Source: Hesseltinella vesiculosa
Taxonomy: Eukaryota > Mucoromycota > Mucoromycetes > Mucorales > Cunninghamellaceae
Assembly (NCBI GenBank): GCA_002104935.1
Contig: MCGT01000021.1
Coordinates: forward strand, 1-64,000
Length of the DNA: 64,000 nt
Direction of reading: 5' to 3'
Shown here: positions 9,227 to 19,000 of the stretch, one piece after another
Numbering within the stretch: the stretch's first letter is position 1
Layout: the number at the start of each line of letters is the position of its first letter
Translations under genes and position numbers: made by a program
Notes under the pieces: generated by a model
Databases searched by the model: none
Told to the model about the DNA's origin: nothing
The model's input: only the letters and a program-made list of their open reading frames with translations

Positions 9227-9976
9227 GTGGACCTCTGCCAAAGCGGCCATCATCTGTATCAACAATAACTTTAGTCTCGTCAATGAAACTATATCAATAG
9301 ATGAACGCATTACTACCGCCAGCATTATCGATAATACCACAGGCTCCATCATCACAAATGTGGCCTCCATATATATGCCAACTTCAGTCACAACCCGACA
9401 CCGCAAACAAAGGGACATCCTCACTCACCCAGCCATCATGGCTGATTCGTCCAACCCTTGGCTAATTTGTGGGGACCTGAATGTACACCTTTATGACGCC
9501 TCTTTACCAGGAACGGATCGCGACTTTGCAGCAGACCTATGGAAACAGCATCATGACCTCGTACGCCTCACCACTGAAAGGACCTCGGACCATTACAGCT
9601 ATACGCCGTCGCCCACGTTCAAATCCACGCAATGCCATCGGACCACCATCGACTACGTTCTTGGCAATGACGCTGGGGCGGAACTTGCACAAGCCTCTGG
9701 CCAATTTTTCCTACCAAGGCTATGGACCGACCACCACCTGGTTTATGTGGACCTGACCTTGCAACGACCCACCATGGGTCCTGGGACATGACGCTTCAAC
9801 AACCAACTACTTGGAAGCGAACTCTTCATGGCGCAATTAGAGCAACTGCTAGCAGCTTTTCACTCTCGCCGTAAGCGACCTGACCTCTCACCTCAAGAGC
9901 AATGGGAGGACATGATGACATCTGTCCAGATACTGGCGACCAATGTAAGTAGGAAGCTTAAGGTATCCCAGGCTGA
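9223..9976 (+). pseudogene. LINE family IV ORF2 endonuclease fragment
   Basis: The apurinic-type endonuclease domain is clear: WLICGDLNVHLYDASLPG, TTIDYVLGND and WTDHHLVYVDLTLQRP, 60-70 percent similar by eye to the minus-strand copy at 36856-38269. About 65 codons of the endonuclease N-terminus are missing right after the ORF2 ATG. A TGG-to-TGA change at 9788 creates an in-frame stop inside the GTWRFN motif. The fragment ends at 9976 where it joins the last 33 bp of an LTR C through the short shared sequence GGTCTCACTTA. Confidence 0.85.
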
Positions 9977-10009
9977 GGTCTCACTTATCCAAACCGTGTG
10001 TTTTTCATA
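9977..10009 (+). repeat. Terminal fragment of LTR C
   Basis: GGTCTCACTTATCCAAACC through TTTTTCATA is the exact 3' terminus of LTR C (10456-10488), fused to LINE IV. The rest of the LTR is absent. Confidence 0.7.
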
Positions 10010-10206
10010 TTTTTTTTAAGTGAATACCTTGTACTTCTTCCTGACTACATCGTTTCCTTACTTCAACAAAACATTGTTGTATTTGTCCATTGCTTCACAG
10101 CACGACAAACTTCTACACTTCTCTACCGCCTGCTACTACCGTAGCTCTGTAGACATCTTAATCTGATCTTGCCGCCAGCTCCGCGCTCTGCAATCGATCC
10201 TTTCTG
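10010..10206. other. Unassigned stretch
   Basis: About 200 bp starting with a T-run and rich in C and T on the plus strand. No frame, repeat match or motif was recognised. It interrupts LINE IV, which resumes at about 10207 (ANLQARRISILQALPND). Confidence 0.35.
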
Positions 10207-10533
10207 GCCAACCTTCAAGCAAGACGCATATCAATCCTGCAAGCCTTACCGAACGATCGACAAGGTGTGTTAAATACAAAAAAAAAAAAAAAAAAAGGTA
10301 TCACTCATTTATTGGCACGTCACACATCATCGGTCCTCTCATCCCATTCGTCATCTTAGATTGCAATCTCCGTCTCCCCTACAAATTCTCAACTTCTATT
10401 ACAACCTCTCTTCTTTTCCTAATCTCATTCTCGAGAATAAAAACACTACTTTTTGGTCTCACTTATTCCAAACCGTGTGTTTTTCATAAGGTGGAACTGA
10501 AAGCTCCCTGGACAAGATCGAGAACACAAGCTC
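10207..10533 (+). pseudogene. LINE IV ORF2 linker fragment, split by LTR C
   Basis: The translation ANLQARRISILQALPNDRQ, then (after removal of the LTR and one AGGTG) GTESSLDKIEN, aligns with the linker between endonuclease and RT in the copy at 37140-37300 (ADLQARREALLQDLHTHP). It ends about 45 bp before the start codon of the DPY30 gene. Confidence 0.65.
10268..10488 (+). repeat. Solo LTR C with 5-bp target duplication AGGTG
   Basis: The 221-bp unit TGTTAAATAC(A)18GG...GTGTGTTTTTCATA is flanked by AGGTG at 10263-10267 and 10489-10493. It is about 97 percent identical by eye to the inverse copy at 6979-7199. It sits 91 bp upstream of the DPY30-like start codon and, with its AATAAA and AT-rich parts, may influence that gene. 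Confidence 0.85.
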
Positions 10534-10579
10534 TTTTACTGTAATCTTTCACAACATTTTTTGTGTCTTCGGTTGAAAA

Positions 10580-10873
10580 ATGGAAAGTGCAAGCAAGCCA
10601 ATTGCAATCGAACCAACAAAGTCTTTGGAAAAAACAGAAAATGACCTACCATCTTTGTTAACGGAAAATTCAACAACTGTGACCAATTCACATGTTGCAA
10701 GCATCGCACCACGTGCTTATCTTGACGACTCTGTTGTTCCTGTTCTTCTGGAAGGCATGAAGCTGTTGGTGATTGAAAGACCAACAGATCCATTGGAATT
10801 CTTAGGGAAATATCTCCTTGAACGATCACAAAAAACAATAAAAAAACGAGTCGCAAAAATAGACGGCCAATGA
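10580..10873 (+). CDS. SDC1: DPY30-domain protein, COMPASS subunit Sdc1 homologue
   Basis: The 97-residue protein carries a Dpy-30 motif at about residues 46-87 (YLDDSVVPVLLEGMKLL, ERP, then PLEFLGKYLLER), the dimerising two-helix motif that docks to the Ash2/Bre2 subunit of the Set1/COMPASS histone H3K4 methyltransferase in the nucleus. The N-terminal 45 residues are polar and probably disordered, as in other Dpy-30 proteins. The size fits the family (about 95-175 residues). No intron is needed. The ATG has AAAA before it. It is an island in retroelements: LINE and LTR C sequence stops about 45 bp upstream, and the poly(A) end of an antisense LINE begins six bases after the stop. It therefore has almost no DNA of its own for promoter or polyadenylation signals. 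Paralogy with Dpy-30 motifs of adenylate-kinase-like proteins cannot be excluded, but the length favours Sdc1. Confidence 0.88.
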   Translation: MESASKPIAIEPTKSLEKTENDLPSLLTENSTTVTNSHVASIAPRAYLDDSVVPVLLEGMKLLVIERPTDPLEFLGKYLLERSQKTIKKRVAKIDGQ

Positions 10874-10879
10874 AATTCA

Positions 10880-12199
10880 TTTTTTTTTTGTATGTGGGAT
10901 AATTTAATGTGGACATGTAATAACAGGGCATATGACTAAGTGGGGGCTCTTAACATGCTCAAGCTCTTTTAGGTATCTGCAGCAAAGGAGCGGGCCCAGT
11001 ATGCTGACCAAACGTCGGACATGATTTTTGCAAAGGAAAGGCGATCTTCAACTGGGAGGCTGGACGGGGAAAGCAAACCGCGGGCTATTTCTTCCAGATT
11101 TTTGGCTGGGAAGAAGGATGACCATTTCTGCCAGGCTAGGGGACAGCTGGCTATCAGGTGTAGGTCGGTTTCAGGGGTGTCTGGGCAGGCGTGGCAAAGT
11201 CCTTGATTCGGTAGGCCATACCAGGTATGTAAGCGCATCCGGGAAGGTAATTTCCGGTGTAATAGTCGCCACCAAATAGTTAGAGCTTTGCCGACATACG
11301 GTAGGTCCCATAAGGATTTCCACTCCTCCGACGAGACAGGGGGAGTTGAATAGTCCTCCGAATGGAAACCGCCGGAGGCCATAAGGGGGTGGAGGCCGTT
11401 TCGGATGTCCTTGGTGGTGAGCTTGGTGAACGGCACGAACTTCCCTGTTGGTGGTTGAATGCCCAGGATCCGGTCAGATGTCATGGCCCATCCTCGAGTT
11501 TTGGTCAGCGGCGAACGGAGGAGAGACAGCAGATTTATCCAATTTCGAAAAGGAGGCTTAGGGGGTTGGATGGGTCGATCCAGGGCAGTCCAAAGTGACA
11601 TGTTCCCATAGCTGCGTACCCACATTCCTTTGACGTAGTTGGCAAAGAGGTCGTCCTCTTTGGCTTCTAGAATCCGTTGTAGGGGACGAATCTGGAGAGC
11701 TGTTTGCTGACTGCTGATATCAATAAGGCCCAGGCCGCCCAAGCGTTTTGGGAGTGTGGCTGTAACCCAAGAGGGAGAGGGACTGAAGGGCATGACCATT
11801 TTCTTAACAATCGAGCGTAATGGACGCAACCAGGATTCGGAAATCGGTGTAATACGCAATATGTGCCATAATGTTGACAGTATCACAGAGTTACATAGGA
11901 GGCTGGTCCCTCTGATTGTGAGGTTACGTTCACGTAGTATGGAGCAATGCCGCTCGATCTTGATGATCTTTTCGTCCCAGAAACTCTTAAGCTGTTTCTT
12001 GTTGCAGTAAATTGGGAAGCCAAGGTAGCGGGTGGCACTCGGGCAGCTCTTATCATGCCATCGGGCGCTGGTCTTTTCGCGGGTCTTGTTCCACTGTGGC
12101 CATGGGTGTCCAGACAAAGAAATCATCTCCGTTTTCTTGATATTGAGACGGGCGTTGGAGGCTTGGGCATATACTTCATAAATATCCTGTAGATATTGC
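10880..12199 (-). pseudogene. LINE family III ORF2 C-terminal part, 5'-truncated
   Basis: On the minus strand a 385-codon frame (12126-10969) gives the region after the RT catalytic motif: EMISLSGHPWPQWNKT, RYLGFPIYCNKKQLKSFW, SIRGTSLLCNSVIL-type blocks and a C-terminal zinc finger (CHACPDTPETDLHLIASC). It closely resembles LINE III (30780-31380) and 40200-40345. The A-tail corresponds to the T-run 10880-10889 directly behind the DPY30-like gene. The upstream end at about 12199 joins the AT-rich core of the palindrome. Confidence 0.88.
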
Positions 12200-13781
12200 T
12201 AAAGCATAAAACTCCAGATGGCCCAAAATGTTATTTTTTTGTTTTTTTTTAAAAAAAAAGCCGTCATTCATTACAAATCCACGCGCAACTACCCTACCTC
12301 TCGAGAATTTTAAACGAAAGAGCTGTTTTTCAAGAAATTTAAGCGAAAGTGATCTTTTTCATGTTTTTTTTTCCGTAGGCTATTTTTTTTTTTTCTCCTT
12401 GCCATGTCACGTGTTTTTTTAGCGAAAATGGAGGCCAAAGAAAAAAAAATAAGGGCGCTTAAAGTTTTAGCCAGGTAATTGGAAAAACTTGAGCGAAAGA
12501 GAGAATATTTTTTTGTCTTACGTTGCGACACTGAGAAGATTTTATTTTTTGCATGAAGTAGATTAAGTTTTTTTTTGCCAGTATATTTTTTATTGTTAAG
12601 TTTAAAATTAAGGCAAAAGACAAATCTCAGAATCAAGCGGCAGTTAAAAACATAGATGCACCTCGGGTTCGAAAAAAAACCCAAATTTAGACATAGGTCA
12701 AAAATAGATGAATTTAAGAAAATACTTGCTAATTATAGTAATAAAAATAATTGTGAGCGATATATTTTTCTTTATATGGGTGGTGGATTTTTTGAAAAAA
12801 TACTTTCCTAAAAAGTAGCAATTATACTTTTTAGGAAAGTATTTTTTCAAAAAATCCACCACCCATATAAAGAAAAATATATCGCTCACAATTATTTTTA
12901 TTACTATAATTAGCAAGTATTTTCTTAAATTCATCTATTTTTGACCTATGTCTAAATTTGGGTTTTTTTTCGAACCCGAGGTGCATCTATGTTTTTAACT
13001 GCCGCTTGATTCTGAGATTTGTCTTTTGCCTTAATTTTAAACTTAACAATAAAAAATATACTGGCAAAAAAAAACTTAATCTACTTCATGCAAAAAATAA
13101 AATCTTCTCAGTGTCGCAACGTAAGACAAAAAAATATTCTCTCTTTCGCTCAAGTTTTTCCAATTACCTGGCTAAAACTTTAAGCGCCCTTATTTTTTTT
13201 TCTTTGGCCTCCATTTTCGCTAAAAAAACACGTGACATGGCAAGGAGAAAAAAAAAAAATAGCCTACGGAAAAAAAAACATGAAAAAGATCACTTTCGCT
13301 TAAATTTCTTGAAAAACAGCTCTTTCGCTTAAAATTCTCGAGAGGTAGGGTAGTTGCGCGTGGATTTGTAATGAATGACGGCTTTTTTTTTAAAAAAAAA
13401 CAAAAAAATAACATTTTGGGCCATCTGGAGTTTTATGCTTTAGCAATATCTACAGGATATTTATGAAGTATATGCCCAAGCCTCCAACGCCCGTCTCAAT
13501 ATCAAGAAAACGGAGATGATTTCTTTGTCTGGGACACCCATGGCCACAGTGGAACAAGACCCGCGAAAAGACCAGCGCCCGATGGCATGATAAGAGCTGC
13601 CCGAGTGCCACCCGCTACCTTGGCTTCCCAATTTACTGCAACAAGAAACAGCTTAAGAGTTTCTGGGACGAAAAGATCATCAAGATCGAGCGGCATTGCT
13701 CCATACTACGTGAACGTAACATCACAATCAGAGGGACCAGCCTCCTATGTAACTCTGTGATACTGTCAACATTATGGCACA
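11861..13781. repeat. Giant near-perfect palindrome (two ~957-bp arms)
   Basis: Arms 11861-12817 and 12825-13781 are reverse complements around the 7-nt spacer GCAATTA. I saw only about three differences (for example AAACG against AAGCG near 12315/13327, one C insertion near 13532, one G/T change near 13724). The outer ~340 bp of each arm is LINE III ORF2; the inner ~620 bp is AT-rich non-coding DNA with long A/T runs and GCTTAA hairpins. The 124-residue frames seen on both arms are mirror images and not genes. Confidence 0.92.
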
Positions 13782-13783
13782 TA

Positions 13784-14474
13784 TCTGTCCCTGAGAAGGA
13801 GGGGTACCAACTGTCACCTGAAGATGAGGAAATGCTCGAGATTGAATCCACTAAGGCTGTAGAGGAACCATCAACAGATGCTTCAGTGGATACGATGATG
13901 ACTGAGGACCAACTAGCCCAACGAAAGGCCCAAACCATGTCAAACCAAAGCGAGTCCCAAACATCCCCCCTGACGCCCAAGATTCACAGACCCGTGAAGA
14001 CGGTACCCAAGACAGTCAACACCCAATCTGAGGCTGCGAACTTGTCCAAAACCAAGCCATCAACAGAGAGATCCAGAGCGCAACACCGCGCACCCTATAA
14101 CAAAGAAGACAGGGTCTCACGTCTGGAAATCAACAAGCCAGCCAAGGTTCCTGAAGATATCAAAGCTACATTCACATTGGGGTCGTCCTCACCGACCACA
14201 GCCCCTCCTAAACGACAATAATGAGAGGTAGTAGTACCCGTATTACATCCTTGAACGTACGAAGTATCTTCAAGGATATCCAAAACAACTCGAAAACCAA
14301 TAAGAATATGTCCACCTTTCTAAGCTCACCAAACTACCTGAATTGTGATATCGCTTGCTTACAAGAACTCAAGTCCTCTAGTGCTCCACTTAACGAGGAG
14401 GACTTGTTCCTTCTCAACAAGACCTTTTACAGAAAAACTCTCTTTCCGCTAAGGAACTTCAACCAACTCGGATA
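13784..14474 (+). pseudogene. LINE III ORF1 C-terminus and start of ORF2
   Basis: The frame to 14221 (EKEGYQLSPEDEEMLEIEST onward) is about 93 percent identical to the ORF1 tail on the minus strand at 6160-6540 and ends in an Arg-Gln. The stop TAA overlaps the ATG of the next frame (TAATG, 14219-14223). That frame starts SSTRITSLNVRSIFKD, an endonuclease N-terminus, and continues to CDIACLQELKS before it is cut by the 5' end of LINE I. The left junction is exactly where the palindrome arm ends. Confidence 0.85.
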
Positions 14475-14537
14475 AACATTTACACAGACAAACCAACAAC
14501 AAAACACTTTACTGCCACCTATACGCAAGCGAGACCA

Positions 14538-15986
14538 ATGGAGACGGACCAGGATGTCACCTGGACACAGGTTTCCTATCGACAAATGCTGACCAGGAAC
14601 TTACCTAACGCTGAGGAGACAGTTCCTCGTACATTGAACAAACGCACATTCGAAGGTCAAAAACAACGAATGGAGGCAACGACCTTGTGGGAAGACCATG
14701 ATTTCCGTGCCACAAACATCATGGCAATTGCAACCAGCATGTTACAGAACGATCTAACACAAGGAGCAGTACTGTTCGACTTAAACCCGGAAGACTTTGA
14801 CCATCATACGGAGGCCTATGAACTGATCCAAAAACAGTTAGGACAGTTCAAAAACAGGGGAGCTAGACCCATCTTTAAATATGGTAGACCCAATGCCAGC
14901 AAAATGACAATTGAAGTTCGATTCGAAAACAGAGAAAGCAAGATGAAAGCCATCGAGGAAGGTGTGAATGTTCGTGGCATTGTTTACAAAGGTGTAGCAG
15001 TAAACAATAGCCAACAAGCCACTAGAATCAACGAGGTCACGCTAAGCCAACTGCCGTACGACATATCAGATGAGGAGATCGTGAATGGTCTGAGAAACTC
15101 GATGCGCTACTTTGGAAAGGTCCTTCGAGTCACCAAATTCACCGATCATGGATGGTTCGAAGGGGAAGCAAAAGTCTCATTGGACACCAACCCTGTTGAG
15201 GACCAAGAGTGGGATACTCTCGAAAGACGGTTGTATTTGGAAGATTACAATCATACAGTAACAGCCTCGTGGAAAAACGCCCCGGACATCTGCTTCAAAT
15301 GTCAGCGTGAAGGACACATCCGGAAGAACTGCCCTGAAATGCAACGAATCACCTGCAGAGCGTGCAATCACCGAGGACACTACGCCAGGTTCTGCCCAAA
15401 AAAAACGCAGACGGATAAAGAAGCCATAGATGAATACCTACAAGCCCGCGAACGAAAATTCCCACCCTTATCCACCGTACGATCGACAAAGGACAAGAAG
15501 GAACCGGAGACGACTACGGAAACCGGAGACATGGACATGGAACCCAAGAAGCTGCCAGAGGACACTATCATGGAGACTCAAGAACAAATAACAACCCCTG
15601 GGGAGTCAGAACAGGAAACCAAAGAAAACCAAAAGGAAACCCTACCAGACGAACAGACTGACACGGATATGGACATATATGATAGTTTCGATAGCACTGA
15701 CAACACCATCCAATCTCCCGTTCCATCCAAGCTACAGATCCGGGAGAAGGATAAGAAAGGATACAGCACAGCTGAACTCAAAATCGCGGCCAGGAAACTC
15801 CCGAACACTACGAAGACAAAAGCATTGGTATCATTCAAACACGATGCGGTGACACTATCCGACCCATCTTCTCGTGACCGATCCCGACGAGCCCATCATA
15901 AATCGATGCTAGAACGCAAGCACGAAGAAGAGGCGATTCGCATAGAAGCAAGAACCATGCAACAAAACTCTCAAGGTAGACAATAG
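14538..15986 (+). CDS. LINE I ORF1, zinc-knuckle RNA-binding protein
   Basis: The 482-residue protein would bind element RNA in ribonucleoprotein particles. Residues about 50-245 hold the conserved ORF1 domain shared with LINE II and III (GAVLFDLNPEDFDHHTEAYE, then KNRGARPIFKYGR). Two CCHC knuckles follow: CFKCQREGHIRKNC near 252-265 and CRACNHRGHYARFC near 272-285. The C-terminal 200 residues are acidic, Glu/Thr-rich and low complexity. It starts at the first ATG after a leader of about 60 bp. Its counterpart in LINE II is about half identical by eye over the middle domain, so the families are distinct. Confidence 0.9.
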   Translation: METDQDVTWTQVSYRQMLTRNLPNAEETVPRTLNKRTFEGQKQRMEATTLWEDHDFRATNIMAIATSMLQNDLTQGAVLFDLNPEDFDHHTEAYELIQKQLGQFKNRGARPIFKYGRPNASKMTIEVRFENRESKMKAIEEGVNVRGIVYKGVAVNNSQQATRINEVTLSQLPYDISDEEIVNGLRNSMRYFGKVLRVTKFTDHGWFEGEAKVSLDTNPVEDQEWDTLERRLYLEDYNHTVTASWKNAPDICFKCQREGHIRKNCPEMQRITCRACNHRGHYARFCPKKTQTDKEAIDEYLQARERKFPPLSTVRSTKDKKEPETTTETGDMDMEPKKLPEDTIMETQEQITTPGESEQETKENQKETLPDEQTDTDMDIYDSFDSTDNTIQSPVPSKLQIREKDKKGYSTAELKIAARKLPNTTKTKALVSFKHDAVTLSDPSSRDRSRRAHHKSMLERKHEEEAIRIEARTMQQNSQGRQ

Positions 15987-16016
15987 TCTGCCCTGGGAGT
16001 CCCTATATTCAATATC

Positions 16017-19000
16017 ATGAGTATGAATCGTAACAACATAACCATCGCCACTTTGAACGTGCGTAGCATATTCAAAGACAACAATATTGAACAACAGAAA
16101 CTTTTCGCTATGCACCTACGAAAACAACCTGTGGATATTCTATGCATACAGGAAACCATAGGACAAAACTCCCTATCCCCACACCTCACTACAGACCACC
16201 TAAAAACTCTCGCCACTCTATTTCCGAACACATACACGATTTTCACCAAATATTGTGGGGTAATCGTCCTCAACAAACAACTCATCATCAACGATCAAGC
16301 CATTTCTACGAATGCACGTATGATAACATTTACTTTCCAACACAAAACCATCCCATTTGAACCGGTCCGAATAATGAATATCTATGCCCATGCCCAACAC
16401 AACCAAGCCAAGAAAGACCTGTTCAATACAATGCCTGATTGGCCGTTTCTCTCGGAACTACACACACAAGAAACCTTTCTCCTGGGTGACTTCAATGTGG
16501 ATTTACAAAAACATGATCCTGCATGGCTTGCACCTTGGCAGCAATGGCGAAGATCCTATTGGAATGATATATCAAAAAGCTGTAAATACACCTTTAAACG
16601 TGGTAAGTATCGTTCCAAAATCGACTATATACTAGTCTCTCACAGAGCCTCTCCCCACACCTCCTATGCTCAAACACGATTCATGCCTACGGAATGGACA
16701 GATCACTGCCTGCTCTCTACGGAATGGTCCCCTCCTAGGACAGACATGGGAAGGGGTACATGGCGCCTTAACCCAGCTATCCTGGCGGACGAAGACACCT
16801 TTGACCTGCTGCTAGAAGTTACAGACCAAACCCTAACTCATAAGTGGCCGGATATACAAAGACAACTAACACCAATGGAAGCTATTGACACATGGGAGAC
16901 GTGGAAGCGGATGATACAATCGGCAGCCAAACTGATGTCGGCTAAAACACATCAACAACGCACGTCCAAACTGACACGATTACAACACGAATTCAATGAA
17001 CTGAATCAGAACGGTGTGGATTTACAGGACCCCAAGCAAATTCAGAAACTCCAAACAGTGGAAAATGAAATTGGACCTCTGACACAAACGATAACAGAGG
17101 GACTACGCAGACGTGCGGCACTTCGTTGGATGGAACAAGGAGAATGCAACAATTCTTACTTTTACAAGGTCATAAAAACGAGAAACGAACAGCAAACAAT
17201 CCATGCACTGAAGATAGCTGGTAATCGGGTCACGGAAACCCGAGACATGTTGGCCAGCGCGAAACATTTCTACAAAGATCTATATAACCCAACACCTATA
17301 GACAAGAACTGCCTAGATGACCTCATGAGGAATATCTCTCCTCTATATGAAGATGATTCTCTCAGCGCAACGGAAAGCAAATCTCTCAACAACCCCCCAA
17401 CTATAGATGAGATAATGGACATTGTGAAACACGCCCCTACAAACAAAAGCCCTGGACTGGATGGATTACCATTCGAGCTATACAAGACCCTGTTGGGAAG
17501 GCGTCCCAAACTCCAGTTGCTACTTGCACGGATTATACACCTAGCTTGTCAAGGCATCACCCCTCAATCATGGCTGAAAACAAAAATGATCCTGCTGTAC
17601 AAAAAAGGTGATCCTGAAGACCTTAAGAACTGGCGCCCTCTCTCCCTTATCAATACAGACGCCAAGATTTTCACGAAGTGGATGTCCAATCGGTTACGAC
17701 CCCTCATGCCTAAACTAGTCCACCACTCGCAGAAAGGCTTCGTTGCGGGCCGTCAAATCGCTGAAAACGGATGGATACTGCAAACAACTATTGACCTGAT
17801 GCGCTCTGGTAAATGCAAGATGGATAAGGACAAGTTTGCAGTGGCAGCAAGCCTGGACCAAGAGAAAGCATACGACAGAGTCCACCCTGAATATCTGGAA
17901 CAGGTCCTGAGGTCTATGAACTTTCCCAGTACTTGGATCAAGGCCATCATGCATTTATTTTTCAAAACAGAAATCGCCTTGGCTATTAATGGTCACTTGG
18001 GTACAACGTTCCGACAGGGAAGAGGGCTCAGACAGGGTGATCCGTTGTCCCCCTTCCTATTCAATTTGGCATTCGAACCATTAATACGGAAACTAGCGGA
18101 TGTCAACACATGGCCTGGAATTTTTGTAAATCACAAGCCCGCCAAGGTTCACCCAATCCGTCTGCAGCAAATGTCATATGCCGATGACCTGCTTGTTTTC
18201 TTGGATGACCCCACACAATGGCAACGATTCACCGAAATCTATGACATATATGCAAAGGCTTCGAACGCACGACTCAACGTGTCCAAGACAGTATTTATAT
18301 CGCTGAATGGACACCCACACCAACATTGGCAACAGGTATGCACCTCTATAGGTGCGACATGGCATGATAAACAGAGCTCGAACGCATTACGATACCTGGG
18401 GTACCCGATCTACTCGTCCCGCACACAGCTAAAGACATACATGGAAGCCATGACAAATAAGATAGGCAAACACTGTCAAATCCTTAAATCACGTGGTATG
18501 TCCGTCCAAGGTTCAAGCTTGGCTGCTAACTCTCTGGTACTATCCACCCTTTGGCATGTGGCCCGTCTAACTCCTATAAATGTCACTCAATGCAACACTA
18601 TCCGAAGATATGTGCGTAACCTGGTTCTCCCCTTCTGGCCACATCCTTCATGGGAAACGGTCACCCTGCCTAAGAGAAATGGAGGACTTGACCTGATAGA
18701 CCCACTTGACCAACAACTTGCATTGCAATGGTTCTGGATACGATTATACAGGAAACAGCCTCGATCCATCATAGCCCGCATGATTGATATGGCCATACAA
18801 GCGAACTCGCTCGCGGACAATCTCCAGGAAGCAGCGACCGGTAAATATCCAGGCAAGATTGCCAATAACGCACCACGAGTATACCTCATAATCCAAGCTA
18901 TGGCACGTCTCCCTGAGTGGACAACCGACAGCAAACGATCCCTTATTATGTTTGGCCCCAATACGCCAGTTCCTTTGGAAGAAGCACAACCTAGACTACT

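Noticed and set aside
12698..12934. 78-residue frame across the palindrome centre
   Set aside because: It reads through both arms of the hairpin and is a by-product of the symmetry.
12310..13332. Two 124-residue frames, one per strand (12310-12684 and 12958-13332)
   Set aside because: They are mirror images in the palindrome, Lys/Phe-rich because of A/T runs, with no family motif.
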